Below, piece after piece: positions 13,320 through 20,388 of a stretch of DNA of 22,377 nucleotides; position 1 is the stretch's first letter; the number at the start of each line of letters is the position of its first letter. Source of the DNA: Nanobdellota archaeon (GTDB lineage: Archaea > Nanobdellota > Nanobdellia > Pacearchaeales > GW2011-AR1); assembly GCA_018901625.1 (NCBI GenBank), contig JAHIEM010000112.1:1-22377 (forward strand), written 5' to 3'. A program made the position numbers and the translations under genes. The notes beneath the pieces are model-generated. The model worked only from the letters and a program-made list of their open reading frames with translations. It was not told the DNA's origin and did no database searches.

Positions 13320-13910
13320 TCATGCTGCAAATAGCTCTCTATCTCTTTCTCCAAGAAATTCTATTCTTTCTATTGGAATTGCTGAAAAGACAACAATTTC
13401 TGGAAGAACAAAACTGCCATCATATCTATTGAGTTCAACCCTAGAATTCCAGTAATCCCTATTCCCTTCTGCTAATATTTTTCTATACCTATCTGGATCT
13501 TTAGTTTGTGCTAAATCTCTTGCAGATCTTCTGATATGAACATAATCAAAGACTAGAGAGTTATCACTATCTACTAAGTTTATTTTTAACAAAGCTAATT
13601 TATCTGCTCCGCTTTTACAACAACTAAGTAAGTAATCCCAGACATTTATACAATCTCTATATTGCATCCAAGATTGCGGAGTAGGTTCTGGCAATCCAAA
13701 AATTGCTGGCGAAGTTGCTTCCCAAGGAACTAAAGAAGATTCTATGCCTTGGGGAATTAATCTTCTATGAGGAATCATCCACCCTTTTACTGTTTCGCTA
13801 TCAACCATTTTTTTAGTTATTGGATGTTCAATTACATAACCATCTTGTCCATTTGCTATTCCAGCCCATCCTTTTGGATTTGTATAGTGATACATAACTT
13901 GTTGTTTCAT
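13320..13910 (-). CDS. Accessory protein, 196 residues, possibly ADP-ribosyltransferase-fold
   Basis: I do not recognise a named family. The N-terminus YHYTNPKGWAGI resembles the opening strand and helix of ADP-ribosyltransferase-fold proteins (His-Tyr-Thr then a Gly-Ile turn). Conserved-looking patches follow: IPHRRLIPQG (about 46-55), AIFGLPEPTPQSW (69-81), FDYVHIRR (121-128), YWNSRVEL (153-160) and a C-terminal LPEIVVFSAIPIERIEF (169-185) in which Glu171 could be the catalytic-site acidic residue. This H...Y...E arrangement is suggestive only. No membrane segment or signal peptide is seen. It has its own TATA element (13931-13940) 26 nt before the ATG. It sits in the repeat-bounded accessory block and may be a defence, toxin or stress gene; that is inference. 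Confidence 0.6.
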   Translation of the reverse strand: MKQQVMYHYTNPKGWAGIANGQDGYVIEHPITKKMVDSETVKGWMIPHRRLIPQGIESSLVPWEATSPAIFGLPEPTPQSWMQYRDCINVWDYLLSCCKSGADKLALLKINLVDSDNSLVFDYVHIRRSARDLAQTKDPDRYRKILAEGNRDYWNSRVELNRYDGSFVLPEIVVFSAIPIERIEFLGERDRELFAA

Positions 13911-13980
13911 ATAAATTCTCTTAGAAAGAGATTTATAAATTTATCTTCCAATGTTTCTAACTCAACTCTCTTCCAAAGCA

Positions 13981-14081
13981 CTTAACCATTTAGTTCAACG
14001 CCCTATTCGTAACTTAACCCAAAAGAACTCATAGTTATTCAGTTTATGTAGCCTACTTAATCCTAAAGTTAAACGCCCCCA
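13981..14081. repeat. Repeat block Z: leader repeat without the hairpin
   Basis: This block contains two direct copies of a ~23-bp motif (13981-14003 and 14057-14079, 17 of 23 identical, both ending in aacgccc) and a 21-bp segment (14032-14052) identical to 14919-14939. At 14076-14085 it reads gccccc-acgata. In block Y the same left flank (gccccc) is joined to the 54-bp hairpin, and the hairpin is followed by cacgag. Block Z therefore looks like the same junction without the hairpin. It separates the two accessory genes. Confidence 0.75.
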
Positions 14082-14088
14082 CGATACG

Positions 14089-14156
14089 TGTTACAAAAAT
14101 TGTTACATAAAGTATGACAAAGTGTGTTATAAGAAGTGTTACACAAAAATGTATCA
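14089..14156. repeat. Degenerate ~12-bp periodic repeat
   Basis: TGTTAC-like hexamers recur at 14089, 14101, 14114, 14125, 14137 and 14150, about every 12 bp, with A-rich spacers. The array lies directly after the 202-residue gene on the minus strand. It is too short and degenerate for a CRISPR array. It may be a decayed tandem repeat or a binding array. Confidence 0.55.
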
Positions 14157-14164
14157 CAAAAAAT

Positions 14165-14773
14165 TTATTGACTTGTTAAAACAGCTTCAAATGATTCTGC
14201 CAAGAAATCAGCAAACTCTGGTTTGTAAAGCATATTTTTAGTTGTTGGATATCGCAAGGTTGATGCTAAAATAACACTTCTATCATATTCTGGTTTTTGA
14301 GCAATAAACTCTTGAACTTTAGGTCCTAATAACTCAAGCATTTGTTTTCCAAACCTTCCTCTTTTACTAACAGCAAGATTACCATCTGCCATTCCATAAA
14401 TCAATGAATTTCTAAAATATGAACTTTCTCCTATTTTTCTGGCTAATTCTTCTTTTGTAGCTTTTGTTATTCTGCCTTTTAATGGAAACTCTAAAGCCAT
14501 TACATCACTATCATAAGGTTCAGCAGGATAGCTTCCACATTTTTCACCTCTAGCAACTACCCAAACTTTACCATTAAATTGAAATGCCCTTGCACTCTCA
14601 TAACCCATGTGTCCTGTTCTGCTTCTATGCCAATCACTATCATCTGCAATTTCAGTTAATGCTCTATTGGGAAAAATTATCTCTCTATTTTTATGTTGTT
14701 GATTTAATTTATCATAAGCATTTTTTAATAAATCTCTTACATGAAGTCCTTTTTGTTGCTCAGTTACTTCCAT
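14165..14773 (-). CDS. Accessory protein, 202 residues, function unknown
   Basis: I do not recognise this protein. It is soluble and mixed alpha/beta, with no signal peptide or membrane segment. Recognisable stretches are SDWHRSRTGHMGYESARAFQ followed by FNGKVWVVARGEKCGS, and a C-terminal helical region ending in FADFLAESFEAVL. A TATA-like element (14795-14803) is centred 26 nt before the ATG at 14773, so it is probably transcribed alone and leaderless. It lies between repeat blocks Y and Z in the accessory island between secY and the DUF106 gene. Nothing in the sequence sets its role; its neighbour's possible ADP-ribosyltransferase fold hints at a defence or toxin context. Confidence 0.6.
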   Translation of the reverse strand: MEVTEQQKGLHVRDLLKNAYDKLNQQHKNREIIFPNRALTEIADDSDWHRSRTGHMGYESARAFQFNGKVWVVARGEKCGSYPAEPYDSDVMALEFPLKGRITKATKEELARKIGESSYFRNSLIYGMADGNLAVSKRGRFGKQMLELLGPKVQEFIAQKPEYDRSVILASTLRYPTTKNMLYKPEFADFLAESFEAVLTSQ

Positions 14774-14863
14774 TTTTTCATTATGAAACTACTATTTTTA
14801 AAGATATAATATACTCAATAATATATTATAAATTTCTATAAGAAAGTTTAACTCCATTTCTTA

Positions 14864-14964
14864 GGCGTTAAACCTTTTAGTAATACTCTCCTCTATAGCG
14901 TTGCACCAAAACTCCTTCTAGTTATTCAGTTTATGTAGCTAAGTTAATCCTAATTAACGCCCCC
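14864..14964. repeat. Repeat block Y, leader part
   Basis: This holds the same 21-bp segment as block Z (14919-14939) followed by ttaatcctaattaacgcccc. An inverted version of the latter motif lies at 14864-14884 (ggcgttaaaccttttagtaa). The GGCGTTAA/TTAACGCC pair could close a ~100-nt stem-loop upstream of the 202-residue gene. Confidence 0.65.
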
Positions 14965-15018
14965 AAAAACTTTTCACTTTACTATCTTAAGTCATATATT
15001 CAAAAGTGAAAAGTTTTT
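14965..15018. repeat. 54-bp hairpin element, copy Y
   Basis: Perfect 16-bp terminal inverted repeats (aaaaacttttcacttt / aaagtgaaaagttttt) enclose a 22-nt asymmetric loop. The core is inverted with respect to copy X, whereas the flanking cccc and ccacgag are not. It begins 35 bp beyond the secY stop, so it could also serve as the secY 3' end structure. Confidence 0.85.
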
Positions 15019-15053
15019 CCACGAGGTGTAACTCCTTTCGCCCAGAAACAAGC

Positions 15054-16451
15054 CTAACTCATTAATTTCTTCATGGCCGGATGCATATCAACAGCATGCT
15101 GTTGAGCAATCGTGTTATAATACTGGTAAATTATCATCACTGCCAGGAGAATTGCTGTCCCGCTGGTAAGAGCCCCCATCAAATCAGCAATAGAAGCCAG
15201 TAACCCAATAGCTGCCCCGCCCATAACTGTAAGAGGCATAATATACCTGTCCAGAACTGCCTCAAGTATTCTCTCATCTTTTCTAAATCCCGGTATCTGC
15301 AGCCCGCTCCCCATAATATTCCTTGCCTGCGAAGCAGAATCCATCCCAGATGTCTTAACCCAGAATAGTGCAAAGATTATTGAGAAAGCCATATAGAAAA
15401 GTGTGTGAGTTATTCCCTGAAGAAGATACTTCCATGCTAAACTTCCAGTAATTGCTAACTGTAGAAGATTATGCTGGGAAGCAATCCAGAATGCAAATCC
15501 AGATTCAGCTCTTCCCTGTGAAAAACCCCCGAACCATGTCGCATGGCCTGCCCAGTTCTGAATAAGCCCCCCGAACAGCTGAAGATTTGCTGCAAGAGCA
15601 GCTACAAGTATTACCGGAATAACTGATGCATAAAAAAACTGCAAAGGCCATCTTATACTATACCCCCTTAACCTGTCAAAAGAAAGTGGAATCTCTACTT
15701 TTAGTGACTGTGCCCAGACAACTGCTAAGAATATTACTATAGTTACAACTATTGTTGCAAGCGCAATCAGGGCTCCAAGAGAATCTCCATTCACAACAGA
15801 TTGAATTGCAGCTAATAGCTGGCCTGGACACCCGATAAAGTCTGTTCCAGAAAACTTTAACAAGCAATTCCCGCCTTGAGTTCCTATAAACTGGAAGAAT
15901 CCTGCAAAAAGTCTCCACCCAACCCCTGCTACAATAAATAATGAAACCCCGTGCCCAAATCCCCACTTGTTCATCAAGTCATCCATAAATACTATTGCCA
16001 GCCCCCCAAGCACGAGCTGGATAATCACTATCAATGTAAATCCCGGCATTGCCTGCAGCCCATTCATTAAGACATATACTACTGCTTCAAATATTATAAA
16101 AAAATAAACCATGATTTTCTGCAATCCCCCAAAATATTTCTTTCCTTCTTCAGATTTTGTGTCTATGTCAAGAATCTTGCTCCCAACCAGCAGCTGCAGT
16201 ATAATAGACGCCATAACAATCGGCCCGATTCCAAGCGAGATTATTGAGCCAAAATCTGTTCCAAGAATTATTGCAAGATACTGAAATCTGTCAAGAGCAT
16301 TCTGAGCCAAGCCGTATAGCGGGACATTTGCAAGCACAAAAAAAGATACTAGTATGATGATTGTCCACTTTAATTTTGTATTAAACGAGAGTTTTTTCTC
16401 TATAGGCCCCTGTACCTCAGGCAAATTATGCAGGACTTTTTCTATTCCCAT
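15054..16451 (-). CDS. secY: Protein translocase subunit SecY
   Basis: SecY is the pore subunit of the Sec61/SecYEG channel, which exports unfolded proteins and passes membrane proteins sideways into the bilayer. The 465-residue sequence shows the ten-segment architecture; the N-terminal LSFNTKLKWTIIILVSFFVL is the first helix. The MNKWGFGHGVSLFIVAGV stretch and the VEIPLSFDRLRGYSIRWPLQ cytoplasmic loop are characteristic of archaeal SecY. The extracellular loop near residues 195-215 (GTQGGNCLLKFSGTDFIGCP) contains two Cys. It ends the spc operon but has its own TATA element (16473-16480) 25 nt before the ATG, so it can be transcribed alone. No adk or cmk follows it, unlike many euryarchaeal operons. 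Confidence 0.97.
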   Translation of the reverse strand: MGIEKVLHNLPEVQGPIEKKLSFNTKLKWTIIILVSFFVLANVPLYGLAQNALDRFQYLAIILGTDFGSIISLGIGPIVMASIILQLLVGSKILDIDTKSEEGKKYFGGLQKIMVYFFIIFEAVVYVLMNGLQAMPGFTLIVIIQLVLGGLAIVFMDDLMNKWGFGHGVSLFIVAGVGWRLFAGFFQFIGTQGGNCLLKFSGTDFIGCPGQLLAAIQSVVNGDSLGALIALATIVVTIVIFLAVVWAQSLKVEIPLSFDRLRGYSIRWPLQFFYASVIPVILVAALAANLQLFGGLIQNWAGHATWFGGFSQGRAESGFAFWIASQHNLLQLAITGSLAWKYLLQGITHTLFYMAFSIIFALFWVKTSGMDSASQARNIMGSGLQIPGFRKDERILEAVLDRYIMPLTVMGGAAIGLLASIADLMGALTSGTAILLAVMIIYQYYNTIAQQHAVDMHPAMKKLMS

Positions 16452-16472
16452 ATTCTTTAAATATAATCTGGT

Positions 16473-16480
16473 TTTATAAA
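16473..16480 (-). promoter_or_regulatory. TATA element of secY
   Basis: Minus-strand TTTATAAA is centred 25 nt before the secY ATG, in the 42-bp gap after the preceding gene. It implies an internal leaderless promoter. Confidence 0.55.
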
Positions 16481-16493
16481 GGTTGTTCTAAGC

Positions 16494-16961
16494 TTATTTT
16501 CCCCACTCAGAATTAACCTTATTCATTATCTCAGTAAGTTTTGGTTTTAATAATGTCTCCCAGAAACCTACAGAATCATCAATAAACTTTGTCTGCTCTT
16601 CCTTGCTTTTTGTCAGCCCGATAATTGAGTTTTTGCTCGAGAAGTCCATGCACCCCTTAAAAACATTCCATATCTCTTTCTTCTCACTCTCAGAAAATAG
16701 TTTGTTCTCTGTCACACTCACAGCATTTCCAGGGTTTGGAAGAACAAAATTATGCAGATAACCTGCCCACCCATGAAATGTCTCTATAATCCTCCCAGAA
16801 ATCTGCCTCATTAAGTGATTGCTTACAAACCCCTCCTTTAGTATAAAATCCTCAACAAAAAATATTTCATCTATTTGTTCAAATGTAGATTTAAACCCAA
16901 GTTCTTTTCTCTCATTTCCAAATCTCGTTTTTAACTCTCTAAGAATAGTTTCTTTTTCCAT
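16494..16961 (-). CDS. Hypothetical protein between L15 and SecY
   Basis: This is a 155-residue, probably helical soluble protein that I do not recognise. Notable stretches are EQIDEIFFVEDFILKEGFVS, RIIETFHGWAGYLHNFVLPN and a C-terminal FWETLLKPKLTEIMNKV. No metal-binding or nucleotide-binding motif is evident. I chose the ATG at 16961; a GTG at 16973 overlapping the L15 stop is also possible and would add four residues. Its place inside the ribosomal operon suggests a role tied to translation or secretion, or simply an operon passenger. Confidence 0.7.
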   Translation of the reverse strand: MEKETILRELKTRFGNERKELGFKSTFEQIDEIFFVEDFILKEGFVSNHLMRQISGRIIETFHGWAGYLHNFVLPNPGNAVSVTENKLFSESEKKEIWNVFKGCMDFSSKNSIIGLTKSKEEQTKFIDDSVGFWETLLKPKLTEIMNKVNSEWGK

Positions 16962-16969
16962 ATTGCTTC

Positions 16970-17422
16970 TCACTTCTTGCGATCTTTCTTAGCTTCTTTC
17001 TTCTCACTCTTTTCTTCTTTCTCTCCAACAACAATTATCTTCCCGCCCTCTTTTTCTATTCTCTCTCTTGCCGATTTTGAGACAGCCTTTGCTGTTATAG
17101 TATATTTTCCTTTTATCTCTCCCACTCCAAGTATCTTGTAATCCTTCAGATTAGTCTCTCCTGGCTTGTATTTCTCGCAAATCTGCCATAAATTAATAAC
17201 ATTATTCTTCTTTCTTCTGGTTGATTTTGAAGTTGTTCCCTGTTTTCCAAAATACGGATGCTGATATTTAATAACCCACGATTTTTTCTGATCACCTCTC
17301 TTTCCTGTTCCAGCCATTCCCTTTCCTCCCCGATTTCCAGAACCTTTATGCTTCTTCATAGCAAACCCGAGAGTTCTGTTTCCTCTTGCTCTGCTTCTCT
17401 TATTTCGTTTCTTGAGTTTCAT
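16970..17422 (-). CDS. rpl15: Ribosomal protein uL15
   Basis: Large-subunit protein of 150 residues. The N-terminal glycine-rich basic tail (KKHKGSGNRGGKGMAGTGKR) that threads into 23S rRNA is clear, followed by the globular L18e/L15 domain (YKILGVGEIKGKYTITAKAV). The last 20 or so residues are a lysine/glutamate-rich extension. A strong AGGAGGT lies 6 nt before the ATG. Unlike the tightly overlapping genes upstream, it is preceded by a 49-bp gap that holds a hairpin. Confidence 0.95.
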   Translation of the reverse strand: MKLKKRNKRSRARGNRTLGFAMKKHKGSGNRGGKGMAGTGKRGDQKKSWVIKYQHPYFGKQGTTSKSTRRKKNNVINLWQICEKYKPGETNLKDYKILGVGEIKGKYTITAKAVSKSARERIEKEGGKIIVVGEKEEKSEKKEAKKDRKK

Positions 17423-17447
17423 TTTTTACCTCCTAAAAAATGGGGCT

Positions 17448-17466
17448 CGAAAATTCTTAATTTTCG
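17448..17466. repeat. Short hairpin before rpl15
   Basis: CGAAAATT-CTT-AATTTTCG, an 8-bp perfect stem with a 3-nt loop. On the minus strand it is preceded by GAAACTA, as the similar hairpin at 21868-21887 is preceded by GAAACTC. Both lie just before a gene with a strong AGGAGG site. Confidence 0.65.
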
Positions 17467-17471
17467 TAGTT

Positions 17472-17831
17472 TCATCTTCCAGCCTCCCGCAGTAATTCGT
17501 CTTCAGCTTCCCATCCCTGCCCCTGCCACTTGTGATGATAATCTTTTTCAGACATTTCAATACTCTCTACACTTCCATTCTCTCCCCTGTGAACTGCATA
17601 AGAAGCGCAAACATTTGCATCAGAAGTCATTCTTCTTACTGTTGAGAAAACTCCAGAGTTGCTCCTTCTGGATTGGTAGCCCTCAAAAATTAATTCTAGT
17701 TCTCCATTCCCCAAAACAAACATCCTTCCTCTCTGAACCTCTTCAGTATTAAGATTATCACTAGGCCATCTAACACAACCAACATCTTGACCTAATCTTG
17801 CCATTGTTCCAGTTCCAGTACCTCCACCCAT
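17472..17831 (-). CDS. Hypothetical protein between L30 and L15
   Basis: A 119-residue protein that I do not recognise. It begins with a glycine/threonine-rich segment (MGGGTGTGTMARLG), has a predicted beta-rich middle (FVLGNGELELIFEGYQSRR and VFSTVRRMTSDANVCASYAV) and ends in an acidic helix. It is less basic than its ribosomal neighbours. The ATG overlaps the L30 stop (TAATG), and GGAGG lies 8 nt upstream within the end of rpl30, so translation is well supported. Archaeal spc operons normally have rpl15 directly after rpl30, which makes this an inserted gene. Confidence 0.65.
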   Translation of the reverse strand: MGGGTGTGTMARLGQDVGCVRWPSDNLNTEEVQRGRMFVLGNGELELIFEGYQSRRSNSGVFSTVRRMTSDANVCASYAVHRGENGSVESIEMSEKDYHHKWQGQGWEAEDELLREAGR

Positions 17832-18256
17832 TATAACATCCTCCTGATTAATTTATTAATATCTTCTTTATTGTCTCCTAAAACACCTCTTGGATAGTGT
17901 GTCTTAGAATCTATCCCTCCGCGAGGAGGATGCAGTCTAAAAAAAGGTTTTAATCCAAAATCAATGAGTTTCTTCTTAATTTTTCCCTCAAGCAATTCCT
18001 TGGCAATTTGTTCAGCATCAACCTTGATTTTCTTTTCTCTTGTTTTGCCTCTTGCTTTAATCAGTTCAACAAGTGTTTCTTTGTCAATCTTCCCATAGGC
18101 AATAAAATTCTCAGCTCTCTTAATCATTCCCAAATTCTCAGGCTCTTCAGATAATAAAACACAGCAATACTTCCTTCTCAACCTCATTCTATCAAGTGTC
18201 TCGCCAGCTTTTAGTGGCATTTCAGGAATCCCAGATATTCTTATAATTGCTATCAT
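17831..18256 (-). CDS. rpl30: Ribosomal protein uL30
   Basis: Archaeal/eukaryotic-type L30 of 141 residues, more than twice the bacterial length. The L30 ferredoxin-like core (IAIIRISGIPEMPLKAGETL) is followed by the archaeal extension with GLKPFFRLHPPRGGIDSKTH and a final LGDNKEDINKLIRRML. It binds 23S rRNA near 5S. Its ATG overlaps the S5 stop (ATGA), a sign of translational coupling. Confidence 0.96.
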   Translation of the reverse strand: MIAIIRISGIPEMPLKAGETLDRMRLRRKYCCVLLSEEPENLGMIKRAENFIAYGKIDKETLVELIKARGKTREKKIKVDAEQIAKELLEGKIKKKLIDFGLKPFFRLHPPRGGIDSKTHYPRGVLGDNKEDINKLIRRML

Positions 18257-19083
18257 TTTTTCTTCTTCCCCCCACTATCTCTAAAATCAATTATCTCTGT
18301 TGTTTGCTTCAAAGCATTCATGCAGGCTTTTGCAAGATTAATAGTGCTCCTCGTCTGCCCGAAAGTCTTTCCATAAACATCCCTTATCCCTGCAAGTCTA
18401 AGAATCTTTTTTAATTCATCTCCTACAACTAGCCCTGTTCCCTGTGGGGCAGGCATAAGTATTACCCTCAGACTCCCGCAACTTCCCTCAACCCTAAACG
18501 GAACAGAGTGTTCTTCGCCGCACGAGCAGTCAAAACTCCCACACCCTCTTTTTATCTTCATTATCTTCAGTTTAGAATCTCTGATTGCTTTTGTTCTTCC
18601 AGGCAGTGTCTCTTTAGCCTTGCCATACCCCAGCCCGATGTGTCCGTTTTCATCCCCTGCAACAGCCATGCATGCAAATGTAGGAACATTTCCCTCAGAA
18701 GACTTTTTCTGAGTTTGTCTCCACACCCTTCTCTTCCCGCCGCCAAACTTGCCTTTTGCCTGACCAATCGCGAGAAGGTCTGACTTAAGGTTTAACAAAG
18801 TGTCTGCAATCCCTGCTTCAAGAATCTTGTTTTTCTCTAAAATCTCGTCAATATCAGTTAATTTCTTTTCTTTCACAAGCTTTCCGAGTTTTGTCTTTGG
18901 CTGCCATCTTGCAAGTTCATCCTCAACTCTTCTCCTCTCTTGCACAACCAGCCTATCTCTTTCTAGCTCTGCTTCAGATTTCTCTTCAACTTCCTTTCCA
19001 ACAATCTTCTCAACTATTGCTTTTTTCATTTCTTCTTCACTAATCTCTTCAACTTCTTCTTTCTTAGTTTCTTCTTCTGTCAT
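18253..19083 (-). CDS. rps5: Ribosomal protein uS5 with acidic N-terminal extension
   Basis: Small-subunit protein that helps shape the mRNA entry channel and decoding fidelity. At 276 residues it is longer than typical archaeal S5 (about 210-235). The added part is a Glu/Lys-rich N-terminus of roughly 60 residues (MTEEETKKEEVEEISEEEMK and following). The S5 double-stranded-RNA-binding domain is recognisable at VAGDENGHIGLGYGKAKETL, and the C-terminal domain at FRVEGSCGSLRVILMPAPQG with the GI-DVYGKTFGQTRSTINLAKA segment. The pair Cys-Gly-Ser-Phe-Asp-Cys-Ser-Cys near residue 181 is unusual. It starts 1 nt after the L18 stop. Confidence 0.95.
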   Translation of the reverse strand: MTEEETKKEEVEEISEEEMKKAIVEKIVGKEVEEKSEAELERDRLVVQERRRVEDELARWQPKTKLGKLVKEKKLTDIDEILEKNKILEAGIADTLLNLKSDLLAIGQAKGKFGGGKRRVWRQTQKKSSEGNVPTFACMAVAGDENGHIGLGYGKAKETLPGRTKAIRDSKLKIMKIKRGCGSFDCSCGEEHSVPFRVEGSCGSLRVILMPAPQGTGLVVGDELKKILRLAGIRDVYGKTFGQTRSTINLAKACMNALKQTTEIIDFRDSGGKKKK

Positions 19084-19084
19084 C

Positions 19085-19579
19085 TTAAGCCTCCTTCTCT
19101 ATTTTCTGTTTAATTGGTTCAACATTGATTGAATTTTTCAGCTGTTTTCCACTAATTCTAGATTCATCAGGAAACATCTCCTCATTGCAAGATATCTTTA
19201 CCCCAGCATCAATCACTCCCTTCAAGAAAGCGTATGCCCTCGATTTTGCTATGCTCCTCTGAAGTCCTAAATCAAATATTGCCCTTATCTCTCCTTCTTT
19301 GTCAACAATCTTTTTCCCGAGCAAAAATCCTGTTAAATACGCTGCTGGAGAAGATTTTATGCTCTTTGAATCTTTTGGCCACCCGTAATCAATCAAACTT
19401 CTTGAGTCTAATCCTACTGAAATCTCGTCTCTAGCCTCATTGCTCCTGACTAGCTGTCCGATTATATACTTATTTGTCTTTCTGAAAACCACTCTGGGAA
19501 GTTCTGATTTCAACATTACTAATCTCGATTTATAGTCAGTTTTATTCTCTAGTCTTCTTCGCTTTTTTATTGTTCTCAT
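19085..19579 (-). CDS. rpl18: Ribosomal protein uL18
   Basis: A 5S rRNA-binding protein of 164 residues, the archaeal counterpart of eukaryotic RPL5. The opening RRRLENKTDYKSRLVMLKS and LPRVVFRKTNKYIIGQLVRS segments are diagnostic, followed by AAYLTGFLLGKK and FLKGVIDAGVKI. The tail is shorter than in many archaea. The ATG overlaps the L19e stop (ATGA). Confidence 0.95.
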   Translation of the reverse strand: MRTIKKRRRLENKTDYKSRLVMLKSELPRVVFRKTNKYIIGQLVRSNEARDEISVGLDSRSLIDYGWPKDSKSIKSSPAAYLTGFLLGKKIVDKEGEIRAIFDLGLQRSIAKSRAYAFLKGVIDAGVKISCNEEMFPDESRISGKQLKNSINVEPIKQKIEKEA

Positions 19580-20055
19580 TTTGATTCTCCATCAATTTTC
19601 TTTCCTGACTTTTTAGTGCTCTCCATTTTTTCCACGTTTTTTGCCCAAGGCTTTAGTGTGTCTTTAATCATTTCAGACATATGCGCCTTGCTTCTGAATA
19701 TTCGTGATTTTATCTTCTTTCTTAATTCTTTATGGTATTCTTTAGTTATTCTTCCCTGAAGATTTAACTGTCTTGCAAATGCTCTTAATTTCCTTGTAAC
19801 ATTTTTGTAAACTTCCTTTCGCAGTCTAATCTTCTTCTTAATCTTTCCAGCTCCTCTTCTCCTGTTTCGCTTTTTAATCTTTCTTCTTCCATTTACATCT
19901 TTAATCATTATTGCATTGCTAGACATTAAATCACGCATGTCCTGCTTGGTTATAGCTTCTTTTATCTCATCAATTCTCTCGTTTCTGAACATTATCCTTC
20001 CTGCCCCAACTCCAAAAGTTCTTGCCGCGAGATTTTTCTTCTTTTTTAGATTCAT
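19576..20055 (-). CDS. rpl19e: Ribosomal protein eL19
   Basis: An archaeal/eukaryotic-specific large-subunit protein of 159 residues, absent from bacteria. The N-terminal LKKKKNLAARTFGVGAGRI is typical, as is the long basic helix with RNRRRGAGKIKKKIRLRKEV. It contributes to an intersubunit bridge. It overlaps both neighbours by 4 nt (ATGA at each junction), so it sits in a tightly coupled translation unit. Confidence 0.95.
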   Translation of the reverse strand: MNLKKKKNLAARTFGVGAGRIMFRNERIDEIKEAITKQDMRDLMSSNAIMIKDVNGRRKIKKRNRRRGAGKIKKKIRLRKEVYKNVTRKLRAFARQLNLQGRITKEYHKELRKKIKSRIFRSKAHMSEMIKDTLKPWAKNVEKMESTKKSGKKIDGESK

Positions 20056-20387
20056 TTTTTATTTTCTCCTGATTTTCTCTGGTTTAATATCTTTGCTCCA
20101 ATTTCATTTGCCTTTGTTTCCATCAAGCTTCTTAACTTTCTTCCAACCTTGGCCAGAATAACCTTCTCCCCTTTCTTAATCATCATTAAATCTTTCATAT
20201 TCCTGACTAGTTTAGTCTCATCCTGATAGTTTTTCATTCCAATTTCAGGCCTCTGAGGATATCCTGCTCTTCTCTCCCTCATCTTATTGTGAATTCCCTT
20301 TGGTCTTCTCCAGATAAGTTTCTTTCTTCTTCCCCCAAGCCTCTTATACTTGTCGTGATTTCTTCGTATAAATTTTTTTCTTGCCAT
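20052..20387 (-). CDS. rpl32e: Ribosomal protein eL32
   Basis: An archaeal/eukaryotic-specific large-subunit protein of 111 residues. RRNHDKYKRLGGRRKKLIWR followed by RPKGIHNKMRERRAGYPQRP and EIGMKNYQ is the conserved eL32 core. It starts 1 nt after the L6 stop and overlaps eL19 by 4 nt. Confidence 0.95.
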   Translation of the reverse strand: MARKKFIRRNHDKYKRLGGRRKKLIWRRPKGIHNKMRERRAGYPQRPEIGMKNYQDETKLVRNMKDLMMIKKGEKVILAKVGRKLRSLMETKANEIGAKILNQRKSGENKK

Positions 20388-20388
20388 G

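Noticed and set aside
14089..14156. Possible CRISPR-like array
   Set aside because: Units are only ~12 bp, degenerate and without unique spacers; no cas genes are nearby.
13166..15025. Classical integron attC sites
   Set aside because: GGCGTT/AACGCC motifs recall attC core sites, but the R'/L' pattern is not consistent across blocks and there is no integrase. Kept only as a cassette-like analogy.
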